Shown here: piece after piece, positions 1 to 7,259 of the stretch
How positions within the stretch are numbered: position 1 is the first letter of the stretch
Layout: the number at the start of each line of letters is the position of its first letter
Source of the DNA: Bog-473 sp036502025
Lineage (GTDB): Bacteria > Actinomycetota > Acidimicrobiia > Acidimicrobiales > RAAP-2
Reading direction: 5' to 3'
Assembly (NCBI GenBank): GCA_036502025.1
Contig: DASXZJ010000117.1
Coordinates: 1 to 9,702 of the forward strand
DNA: 9,702 nt
The notes under the pieces: generated by a model
Told to the model about the DNA's origin: nothing
What the model saw: only the letters and a program-made list of their open reading frames with translations
Database searches by the model: none
Position numbers and translations under genes: made by a program

Positions 1-39
1 CGTTGGCGGGCCTCCCGAATCCGCGCGACCCTGAACGCC

Positions 40-1119
40 ATGACGTCTGGACTGCGGATCGTGGTGTGCGAGGGCGACGAAACCGGGCAGGAGCTCCTGG
101 AGCAGTCGCTCCGTGTGCTCGACCCCGATGTGCTCGGTATCGGGATCGAACTGCTCTCCTTCGATCTCTCGCTGGCCAGCCGGCGGAAATCGAAGAACGC
201 GGTGGTGCGGGACGCCGCCGACGCCATGCGCGAGACCGGGCTCGGGCTGAAGGCGGCGACCATCACCCCCGAGACCACCGGTGATGTCGGCAGCCCCAAC
301 CGCATCCTTCGTGAGGGGGTCGGTGGTTCGGTCATCGTGCGCACCGGCCGGCGGATCGCCGGCGTCTCCCCGCTGGCGCCGGTGGTGCACCCCATCGTCG
401 TGGTCCGCATGGCCGTGGGCGACGCCTACGGCGCGGCGGAGGGACGAACCGGAAGTCCGGGAGCACCCGACGAAGAGGCGTGGCGGACCGAGAAGATCGA
501 CCGCCGCGTCTGCCGAGGGGTGGCGGAGTACTCCTTCCGCACGGCTGATGCCCGGGGGGCGTGCGTCTACGGCGGTCCGAAATGGACGGTGTCCACGGTC
601 TACGAGGGGATGCTGAAAGAGGAGATGGACGCCGCGGCGGCCCGTCATCCCGACGTCATGTACCGCCCCGTCCTCATCGACGCGGCCTACGCCGGGCTGC
701 TGACCGAGTCGGGCGCGCAAGGGCTGGTGATACCGGCGCTGAACCGGGACGGCGACTGCCTGTCTGATCTCGTGCTCGCCCTCTTCGGCTCGATCGCCGG
801 AGCCGAATCGTTGCTGCTGGCGCTGGACGACGAGTTGGCCACCCGGGTCGTGATGGCCGAGGCGCCGCACGGCACCGCGCCGTCACTGGCCGGGAAGAAC
901 GTGGCCAACCCCATGGCCATGCTGCTGGCCTGCGCCGCCCTCCTGGAGCAGGCGGCCCAGGGGGATCCCGCCACCGAGCGGGCCGCGCTGGCCGTCCGGC
1001 ACGCCACGCTCGGGGCGGCCGCCGACGGCATCCGGACCTTCGACCTGGGGGGCGAGGCTTCGACGTCGGGGGTGGTCGACGAGGTGCTCCGGCGGGTGGG
1101 GGAGTCGATCAGCCGGTAG
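40..1119 (+). CDS. Isocitrate/isopropylmalate dehydrogenase-family protein (substrate uncertain)
   Basis: A predicted cytosolic NAD(P)-dependent beta-decarboxylating dehydrogenase of 359 residues. Most catalytic landmarks of the family are visible by comparison with E. coli isocitrate dehydrogenase: Ser85, Asn87, Arg91, Arg101 and Arg123 match the substrate-binding Ser113, Asn115, Arg119, Arg129 and Arg153. Tyr130 and Lys181 match Tyr160 and Lys230. Asp214, Asp239 and Asp243 match the metal-binding aspartates. The nucleotide loop HGTAPSLAGK (277-286) and the C-terminal DLGGEASTS (335-343) are typical. Two things are odd. The usual RENTEG/RENSED loop reads RMAVGDAY (123-130), and the N-terminal GDGIGPE is GDETGQE. 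The cofactor-selecting position after HGTAP is Ser, neither Lys (NADP) nor Asp (NAD). The frame is open to the window edge, but the ATG at 40 places the first beta-strand where the family starts; no clear ribosome binding site is seen. Its end overlaps the convergent B12-subunit gene by 11 bases. Family is confident; substrate is not. Confidence 0.85.
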   Translation: MTSGLRIVVCEGDETGQELLEQSLRVLDPDVLGIGIELLSFDLSLASRRKSKNAVVRDAADAMRETGLGLKAATITPETTGDVGSPNRILREGVGGSVIVRTGRRIAGVSPLAPVVHPIVVVRMAVGDAYGAAEGRTGSPGAPDEEAWRTEKIDRRVCRGVAEYSFRTADARGACVYGGPKWTVSTVYEGMLKEEMDAAAARHPDVMYRPVLIDAAYAGLLTESGAQGLVIPALNRDGDCLSDLVLALFGSIAGAESLLLALDDELATRVVMAEAPHGTAPSLAGKNVANPMAMLLACAALLEQAAQGDPATERAALAVRHATLGAAADGIRTFDLGGEASTSGVVDEVLRRVGESISR

Positions 1120-1546
1120 CGGTCGAGGCGGGGGTGCGGTCGACGGCGGCCAGGACGGTGGCCACCACCTCGTCGTTGGAGGCGCCCGGTCCGAGCACCG
1201 CCGACACGCCGGCCGCCAGCAGCACGGGGATGTCGGCCGGGGGCACGATGCCACCGATCACCACCGGCGTATCGAGGTCGGCCGCCCGGAGCGCCTCGAC
1301 CACGGCCGGGGCCAGCGTGAGGTGGGCCCCATTGTGCATGGAGACCCCGACCAGGTCGACGTCCTCCTGGATGGTCATGGCCGTGATGGACGCGGTGGAC
1401 TGGCGCAGCCCCGCGTAAATCACCTCGCACCCGGCGTCGCGCAGGATGCGGGCCACGATGCGCAGCCCGCGGTCGTGCCCGTCCAGGCCGACCTTGGCCA
1501 CCAGGACCCGTACGGGGCGTGGCCCGCTCCGGGGCGGCGGCGTCAC
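1109..1546 (-). CDS. icmB: Cobalamin-binding small subunit of a split acyl-CoA mutase (IcmB-like)
   Basis: The 145-residue protein is a stand-alone B12-binding Rossmann-like domain, close in length to the small subunit of Streptomyces isobutyryl-CoA mutase and similar to the C-terminal domain of methylmalonyl-CoA mutase. The DxHxxG motif is DGHDRG (22-27), so His24 is the predicted lower axial cobalt ligand. GGIVPPAD (98-105) matches the GGxIP segment. The middle SxL motif aligns to Ser69-Met70-His71, so the usual Leu is His. The domain should hold adenosylcobalamin and dock on the large subunit encoded immediately upstream. The GTG start lies one base after the large-subunit TGA, so translation is almost certainly coupled. 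The first 11 residues are Pro/Arg-rich and probably flexible. Other small subunits (methylmalonyl-, ethylmalonyl-, hydroxyisobutyryl-CoA mutase) look alike; the specificity call rests on the large subunit. Confidence 0.88.
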   Translation of the reverse strand: MTPPPRSGPRPVRVLVAKVGLDGHDRGLRIVARILRDAGCEVIYAGLRQSTASITAMTIQEDVDLVGVSMHNGAHLTLAPAVVEALRAADLDTPVVIGGIVPPADIPVLLAAGVSAVLGPGASNDEVVATVLAAVDRTPASTATG

Positions 1547-1547
1547 G

Positions 1548-3185
<1,638 letters not shown>

Positions 3186-3212
3186 GTTACTTCAACGTCA
3201 AAATATATTCGT

Positions 3213-3722
3213 TCAGGCGAAATCGCCGGCGGCCCGGCGCAATCGGCCCATGGCCTCGAAGAGATCTCCCAGGGCCCCCCGGTCCAGGCCGAGGTCGGAG
3301 AACACTTCGGCGTTCATTGACGCGGTGGCCCGGGTGGCCTGGGCCCGGCCCTCCTCGGTGAGGCGGGCCAGGGTGCCGCGCCCGTCCTCGGGGTTGGGGC
3401 GCCGGACGACCAGCCCGCCCGCCTCGAGCCGGGTGATGGCGTTGGTCACGCTGGCCGGGTTGACCTGGAGGCGTTCTCCGATCAGGCCCAAGGGCAACGA
3501 CCCCCGGCGCGAGAACGAGAGGAGCATCAGCACCTCGTATCGAGCGAACGTGAGCCCGAGGGGCCGCAGCACGGCGTCGGCCCGGGCCAGGAAGATCTGC
3601 TGGAGCCGCATGACCGAGGTGACCATGGCCATGGCGGGTGCCTGGTCCGCCCACCCCTGTGCCTCCCATTGCCGGCGCGCCTCGGCGATCGGGTCGAAGG
3701 GGAGGGGGAGTCGCTTGGCCAC
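3213..3722 (-). CDS. MarR-family transcriptional regulator
   Basis: A 169-residue DNA-binding repressor/activator of the MarR family, likely dimeric. A predicted dimerisation helix (about 30-55) precedes the winged helix-turn-helix. LTFARYEVLMLL (58-69) is the typical lead-in, the recognition helix is about 88-102 (NPASVTNAITRLE), and the beta-wing carries the family Asp-Gly-Arg at 113-115 followed by LTEEG. The C-terminal helix (about 142-165) completes the dimer interface. The gene starts with GTG, preceded by only a weak AGG, and is the first gene of the mutase operon. A regulator of this type next to an acyl-CoA enzyme plausibly senses an acyl-CoA or organic acid and controls its own operon, but no ligand can be read from the sequence. 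The dyad at 3729-3776 just upstream of its start is a candidate binding site. Confidence 0.9.
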   Translation of the reverse strand: MAKRLPLPFDPIAEARRQWEAQGWADQAPAMAMVTSVMRLQQIFLARADAVLRPLGLTFARYEVLMLLSFSRRGSLPLGLIGERLQVNPASVTNAITRLEAGGLVVRRPNPEDGRGTLARLTEEGRAQATRATASMNAEVFSDLGLDRGALGDLFEAMGRLRRAAGDFA

Positions 3723-3728
3723 CCTGGC

Positions 3729-3776
3729 ACGCTACCGAAGCCGGTCCGGCGGCCCCGACCGAGGCGTTGGTAGCGT
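3729..3776. promoter_or_regulatory. Imperfect dyad in the MarR/acetyltransferase divergent intergenic region
   Basis: Perfect 8-base outer arms ACGCTACC (3729-3736) and GGTAGCGT (3769-3776) extend to 10 of 12 matches. Inner arms CGGTC (3742-3746) and GACCG (3757-3761) lie on an axis shifted by one base, so the whole 48 bases can fold as a stem with small bulges. It occupies most of the 58-base gap between two divergently transcribed genes, so it cannot be a terminator for either. An operator for the adjacent MarR protein is the simplest reading; no convincing -35/-10 pair is seen in this gap. Confidence 0.5.
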
Positions 3777-3780
3777 CGGC

Positions 3781-4296
3781 GTGGTGCGGGTCCGCGACGC
3801 CACGGTCGACGATGTGGCCGCCATCAACCGGCTCTACAACGCGCTCGTCGATACCACCACCGTCGCCTGGACCGAGGCCCACGAGGACGTGGCGACCCGG
3901 GGGGAGTGGCTGGACCATCAGGGCCGTGACGGCAACCCGGTGCTGGTGGCCGAGGACGACGACGCGGCGGTCATCGGCTTCGCCTCCTACGACGACTTTC
4001 GTGACTCGGTGAAGTGGCCGGGCTACCGCTTCATCGTGGAGCACACGGTGCACGTCGACGGCCGGTGCCACGGCCAAGGCGTGGGCCGCGCCCTGATGGA
4101 GGAGTTGCGCCGACGGGCCGTGGCGGCGGGGAAGCACAGCATGATCGGGGCCGTCGACGCCGACAACGACGGCTCCATCCGCTTCCACCAGCGCCTCGGC
4201 TTCACCGAGGTGGCCCGGGTGCCCCAGGCGGGGTTCAAGTTCGGGCGGTGGCTGGACCTGGTCCTGCTGCAGCGCTTCGTCGGCGATGCCCCGTAG
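3781..4296 (+). CDS. GNAT acetyltransferase, phosphinothricin/methionine-sulfoximine (PAT/MnaT) type
   Basis: A 171-residue acetyl-CoA-dependent N-acetyltransferase. The N-terminal RDATVDDVAAINRLYN (5-20) and WPGYRFIVEHTVHV (79-92) are characteristic of the phosphinothricin/L-amino-acid acetyltransferase group. Motif A reads HGQGVGRAL (97-105), with His where many members have Arg at the first position of RxxGxG. Glu87 and His136 fall at positions equivalent to the catalytic-site Glu88 and His137 of BAR. The C-terminal GFKFGRWLDLVLLQ (151-164) is also typical. The frame is open far upstream, but similarity begins at RVRDATV, so GTG at 3781 (or the next GTG at 3784) is chosen; ribosome binding is weak. 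It is divergent from the MarR gene. Family homologues acetylate phosphinothricin, methionine sulfoximine/sulfone or free amino acids, and housekeeping roles are common. Substrate is unknown here. Confidence 0.88.
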   Translation: MVRVRDATVDDVAAINRLYNALVDTTTVAWTEAHEDVATRGEWLDHQGRDGNPVLVAEDDDAAVIGFASYDDFRDSVKWPGYRFIVEHTVHVDGRCHGQGVGRALMEELRRRAVAAGKHSMIGAVDADNDGSIRFHQRLGFTEVARVPQAGFKFGRWLDLVLLQRFVGDAP

Positions 4297-4312
4297 GCTC
4301 GCCCGGCGAGCT
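4296..4312 (+). terminator. Hairpin directly after the acetyltransferase stop codon
   Basis: GCTCGC (4297-4302) and GCGAGC (4306-4311) form a perfect 6-bp stem around a 3-base loop CCG, starting on the base after the TAG stop. No run of T follows, so this would be a tail-less (I-shaped) terminator of the kind proposed in high-GC bacteria. It could instead stabilise the 3' end of the mRNA. Confidence 0.45.
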
Positions 4313-4388
4313 ACTCGCCCTCCCGCCCACTCATCGGGATTGGCCCACGGCCGCGCCGGGTAAAGGGGCGGCGGAGGAGGAATCTGGA

Positions 4389-4427
4389 ATGTCGCGAGAG
4401 GGAAGAGGTGCCGCGTGCCGGCGGTGA
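4389..4427 (+). CDS. Possible 12-residue leader peptide overlapping the ABC ATPase start
   Basis: A short frame encodes MSREGRGAACRR and stops at TGA 4425-4427, thirteen bases past the first base of the downstream GTG start at 4415. It has the better ribosome binding site of the two: GGAGGAGG at 4373-4380, eight bases before the ATG. Four of its twelve codons are arginine (CGA, AGA, CGG, CGG), two of them probably rare. The ribosome binding site of the ATPase lies inside this frame. It could be a regulatory upstream ORF that couples or gates translation of the exporter. It could also be chance, since purine-rich sequence is common before starts. Confidence 0.3.
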   Translation: MSREGRGAACRR

Positions 4428-5335
4428 GCGTGCGCAACCTGGCCAAGTCGTACGGCGACACGGTGGCCGTGCGCGACGTGACCTTCGAGGTCGAGAAGGG
4501 CGAGGTGTTCGCGCTGCTCGGTCCCAACGGGGCCGGCAAGACCACCACCATCGAGATCCTCGAGGGGTTCCGGGACCGCAGCGGCGGTCAGGTCGAGACC
4601 TTGGGGGTCGACCCCGCCGACCGCGCCACCCAACGGTGGCTGCGGACTCGCATCGGCGTCGTCTTGCAGGAGCTGGCCGTCGAGCCCTACTACTCGGTGC
4701 GCCAGGTGCTGAGCCGGAATGCCGGCTTCTACCCCTCGCCGCGACCGGTGGACGAGGTGATCGACCTGATCGGGCTGCGCGAGAAGGCGGACGAGCGGGT
4801 CAAGAAACTCTCGGGCGGCCAGCAGCGCCGGCTGGATGTCGGGCTGGGCATCATCGGCCAGCCCGAACTCCTCTTCCTGGACGAGCCGACCACCGGGCTG
4901 GACCCTTCGGGCCGGCGGGACTCCTGGAACCTCATCCGCCAGCTGACGGCCGAGGGCACCACCGTCCTGCTGACCACGCACTACATGGACGAGGTGGACG
5001 CCCTGGCCGACCGGGTGGCCGTGCTCAACCACGCCGAGATCGTCGCCAGCGGCACCCCGACCTCGCTCGGCGGCCGCGACTCGGGCGCGGTCACCATCCG
5101 CTTCGTACTCCCCGAAGCGGTGGTGGTGGCGGACATCCCGACCGAGGTGCACTCGGTGGACGACGGGATCGTCGAGATCCACACCACCGACGAGTTGCGC
5201 GTCCTGCACGCGTTGACCGGGTGGGCCCTGGAGAAGGAACTGGTGCTGCCCGGCCTGGCCGTCTCCCGCCTCTCGCTCGAGGACATCTACCTGCGGCTGA
5301 CCCGGGATACCCCCCAGGAGGAGGCGGCGCGATGA
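4415..5335 (+). CDS. ABC-2 exporter ATP-binding protein (DrrA-like)
   Basis: The 306-residue cytoplasmic ATPase powers the permease encoded immediately downstream. All nucleotide-binding motifs are intact: Walker A GPNGAGKTT (36-44), Q-loop Gln85, signature LSGGQ (132-136), Walker B LLFLDEP (152-158), D-loop GLDP (161-164) and H-loop His189. The remainder (about 220-306) is the C-terminal extension seen in DrrA/CcmA-type ATPases, ending in LSLEDIYLRLT (286-296). The GTG start has GAGG at 4405-4408 six bases before it. The 118-base gap from the acetyltransferase contains a hairpin, so this is probably a separate transcript. Relatives export daunorubicin-like drugs, polyketides, glycolipids or simply confer multidrug tolerance; the cargo cannot be read here and no biosynthetic genes are adjacent. 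Confidence 0.93.
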   Translation: MPAVSVRNLAKSYGDTVAVRDVTFEVEKGEVFALLGPNGAGKTTTIEILEGFRDRSGGQVETLGVDPADRATQRWLRTRIGVVLQELAVEPYYSVRQVLSRNAGFYPSPRPVDEVIDLIGLREKADERVKKLSGGQQRRLDVGLGIIGQPELLFLDEPTTGLDPSGRRDSWNLIRQLTAEGTTVLLTTHYMDEVDALADRVAVLNHAEIVASGTPTSLGGRDSGAVTIRFVLPEAVVVADIPTEVHSVDDGIVEIHTTDELRVLHALTGWALEKELVLPGLAVSRLSLEDIYLRLTRDTPQEEAAR

Positions 5336-6147
5336 GCACGACGACGTCGACCCCCACCAGCGGTTCGTTCAACGGCCGGCGCGACGTCACCATGGTGGCG
5401 CGCCAGGTGCGCTACGAGCAGTTGAGCTTCTGGCTCAACCCACTGGGCGCGTTCTTCACCCTGGGCTTCTCCACCCTCTTCCTGGTCCTGCTGAGCGCCA
5501 TCTCCGGACATACGAAGGCGGGCTCGGGGTACGGCGATGCGTTGCTGCGCCAGTACTACCTCGCCAGCTTCATGGCCTACGGGATCATGTCGGCCTGCTT
5601 CACGGTCCTGGCCCAGACGCTGGTCAACCGACGCGAAATGGGCCTGCTCAAGCGCTTGCGGCTCAGCCCCGTCCCCACCTGGTCGCTGCTGAGCGCCATC
5701 TTCCTCAGCACCATGATCGTCGCCCTGCTCCAGGTGGGCATCCTGCTGGCGGTGGGCGCGGCCGCCTTCGGTGACTACATGCCCGGCCACCCCCTGGCCT
5801 TCATCCTGACCATCGTGGTGGGCATGCTGAGCTTCACCGCGCTGGGGGTGGGGATCAGCACGCTGGTGCCCAACGCCGACGCGGCGGGGCCGATGATCAG
5901 CATCGTGTTCTTCCTCCTGCTGGCCTTCTCCGGGCTCTACTTCACCATCACGCCCGGCTCCACCCTGGCCACCATCTCGGGCTACTTCCCGGTCCGCCAC
6001 CTCATCAACGCCCTGGAAGCGGTGTTCAACCTGCCGCCCGGGGCGAATCCCTGGGCCTGGAACGACCTCGGGGTCATGGCCATCTGGGGCGTGGTCGGGG
6101 TGCTGCTGGCCGTGCGCCGCTGGGAGTGGGCGCCCCGCCGGGGCTGA
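5332..6147 (+). CDS. ABC-2 type permease (DrrB-like)
   Basis: The 271-residue integral membrane partner of the preceding ATPase. Six hydrophobic segments are visible at about 38-57, 76-96, 118-145, 155-178, 186-206 and 246-262. The cytoplasmic segment RREMGLLKRLRLSPV (100-114), between helices 2 and 3, is the conserved ABC-2 element that contacts the ATPase. The start ATG overlaps the ATPase stop as ATGA, and GGAGG at 5320-5324 is seven bases upstream, so the two proteins should be made in step. The first 20 residues are Ser/Thr-rich and likely cytoplasmic. The transporter is probably an A2B2 complex moving a lipophilic or drug-like molecule outward. Confidence 0.92.
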   Translation: MSTTTSTPTSGSFNGRRDVTMVARQVRYEQLSFWLNPLGAFFTLGFSTLFLVLLSAISGHTKAGSGYGDALLRQYYLASFMAYGIMSACFTVLAQTLVNRREMGLLKRLRLSPVPTWSLLSAIFLSTMIVALLQVGILLAVGAAAFGDYMPGHPLAFILTIVVGMLSFTALGVGISTLVPNADAAGPMISIVFFLLLAFSGLYFTITPGSTLATISGYFPVRHLINALEAVFNLPPGANPWAWNDLGVMAIWGVVGVLLAVRRWEWAPRRG

Positions 6148-6169
6148 CCGCCCACGTGGGGTCTGGTCA
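6145..6169 (+). terminator. Palindrome and hairpin spanning the permease stop codon
   Basis: A perfect 10-base palindrome CCCACGTGGG (6151-6160) is flanked by the arms TGACC (6145-6149) and GGTCA (6165-6169), which pair with a three-base bulge. The left arm includes the TGA stop. There is no T tract. It may be a tail-less terminator for the exporter operon, or an operator for the next gene; the palindrome itself leaves no loop, which weakens the terminator reading. Confidence 0.35.
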
Positions 6170-6253
6170 CAACTCGTCTCCGGGGTAGTAGGAGCACCAT
6201 CGCCGATGGCCGGGTATCACCCTTGGAAGCCCTCTGGAGTGGCCGCATGCTGA

Positions 6254-6266
6254 GTTGGCAGCCAAC
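6254..6266. repeat. Perfect short inverted repeat before the small membrane protein
   Basis: GTTGGC (6254-6259) and GCCAAC (6261-6266) are exact inverted copies around a single A. The right arm ends directly against the AGAGG (6267-6271) that serves as ribosome binding site for the ATG at 6282. It could be an operator or an mRNA hairpin (5-bp stem, 3-base loop) modulating translation start. Confidence 0.4.
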
Positions 6267-6281
6267 AGAGGCGGAAACGCA

Positions 6282-6653
6282 ATGAGAAGCGAACTCTCGG
6301 CGGAGCTTGACCAGGTGGTCAGGGGTCGGAACGTGATCGTTCTGGCCGTGGTGAACGTCGACCTTTTCATAATTGCCAATGTGGCGTATGGAGGCGGCAA
6401 TCAACACGGGCTCCGCAACATCTCCAATGTCACCTGGGCCGTGTTCCTGGTTGGCTTCGTGGTGCTGGTCCTGTTCGGGATCGCCCACCTGGTTCAGGTG
6501 ATGCAGCGTCGCGGCAGGTGCACACGTAACGTCACTAACCAGGAGTACCCCTTCCGGCCTGCTCCAGCACCTCCCACATGCGGGCTTGCTCGGCCGCTGA
6601 AATGTGAGGATCTGACACCTTCCAGGCGACCACATCACGAAGCATGGGCGTGA
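6282..6653 (+). CDS. Small two-helix membrane protein of unknown function with antisense tail
   Basis: I do not recognise a family. The 123-residue frame has a charged amphipathic start (1-15), then two clear hydrophobic helices at about 17-37 (VIVLAVVNVDLFIIANVAYG) and 51-74 (TWAVFLVGFVVLVLFGIAHL), followed by MQRRGR. From about residue 85 the sequence is rich in Pro, Arg and His and lies antisense to the 3' end of the kinase gene, so this tail may be a read-on after loss of an earlier stop. AGAGG ten bases before the ATG at 6282 supports that start; an in-frame TTG at 6255 is the alternative. Third-position G/C is visibly lower than in the exporter genes. Both ends are likely cytoplasmic by the positive-inside rule. 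Confidence 0.6.
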   Translation: MRSELSAELDQVVRGRNVIVLAVVNVDLFIIANVAYGGGNQHGLRNISNVTWAVFLVGFVVLVLFGIAHLVQVMQRRGRCTRNVTNQEYPFRPAPAPPTCGLARPLKCEDLTPSRRPHHEAWA

Positions 6654-7233
6654 CGTCATCGAGCGCAACGGAGTCGAGAAAACTCTTCACCAGGGCAGCG
6701 CGAGCACGGCCGAGGATCATCCCCATGACCCGGCTGGTCGGCACCTCGCCGGCGGCCATGAGGATCCAGGCGAGCGCCACATCGACCGCGGGGTCACCTC
6801 GGCACGCACGGGCCCAGTCGATGACGACCGGACCTCGTGGGCCCATCATCACGTTTAGTGGATGCAGATCCAGGTGGAGGAGACCGGCGCCGCGCCCGAC
6901 CGGTGCATCGGCCATCCAGTCCGGAGCGGTCATTTCATGGAGCTGGCGATGGAGGTCGGCCAACGTCCGTCCGAGACGTGGAATGGTCCACGGGCGGGTG
7001 CCCATCATGGCGACCATGTCGGGCCCATCGATGCGCTCGATAACCATGTCGAGACCGTCGGCGCTGATTGCTTCAACCGCAGGCACCGAGAATCCCTGGA
7101 CGCGGACATATTCCATGATCCGAGCCTCTTGAGCCATCGAACGTCCTTCGCGAGAGCGCCGAAGCACCAGCCCAGGTCCGTACTCGAAGATGTCGGAATC
7201 CCGACCCGACGCCAACAAGGGTCCGTGATCCAT
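6535..7233 (-). CDS. Aminoglycoside-phosphotransferase-fold small-molecule kinase
   Basis: The 232-residue protein has the APH/choline-kinase-like fold. The catalytic loop is HLDLHPLNVM (120-129) with Asp122 as base and Asn127 as metal ligand. IDW (138-140) supplies the second metal-binding Asp139, followed by the usual region ending DVALAW. In the N-lobe, GRDSDIFEYGPGLVLRR (10-26) is the nucleotide loop and strand; the beta-3 Lys appears as Arg25/Arg26, as in a number of APH-like proteins, and Glu36 is the candidate helix-C Glu. I chose ATG 7233. A TTG at 7263 in the same frame would overlap the upstream TGA as TTGA and add ten residues. No good ribosome binding site marks either, so coupling to the upstream reductase gene is likely. 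The substrate (antibiotic, sugar, choline-like or amino alcohol) is not determinable. The 3' end overlaps the convergent membrane-protein frame by 119 bases. Confidence 0.85.
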   Translation of the reverse strand: MDHGPLLASGRDSDIFEYGPGLVLRRSREGRSMAQEARIMEYVRVQGFSVPAVEAISADGLDMVIERIDGPDMVAMMGTRPWTIPRLGRTLADLHRQLHEMTAPDWMADAPVGRGAGLLHLDLHPLNVMMGPRGPVVIDWARACRGDPAVDVALAWILMAAGEVPTSRVMGMILGRARAALVKSFLDSVALDDVTPMLRDVVAWKVSDPHISAAEQARMWEVLEQAGRGTPG

Positions 7234-7259
7234 CACGCCGGTCAGGGTAGTTGGGGGGG

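Noticed and set aside
3194..3213. AT-rich patch with AACG/CGTT arms between the MarR and mutase genes
   Set aside because: Only the 4-base ends match (the interior does not), it overlaps the MarR stop codon, and short AT-rich gaps are expected by chance.
4340..4366. TTGGCC / TAAAGG as a promoter for the ABC exporter
   Set aside because: Both boxes are poor matches and the 15-base spacing is short; I see no confident promoter here.
3187..4551. A 454-codon minus-strand open frame across MarR, acetyltransferase and ATPase start
   Set aside because: It crosses three real genes in the wrong frame or strand and shows no domain-like sequence.
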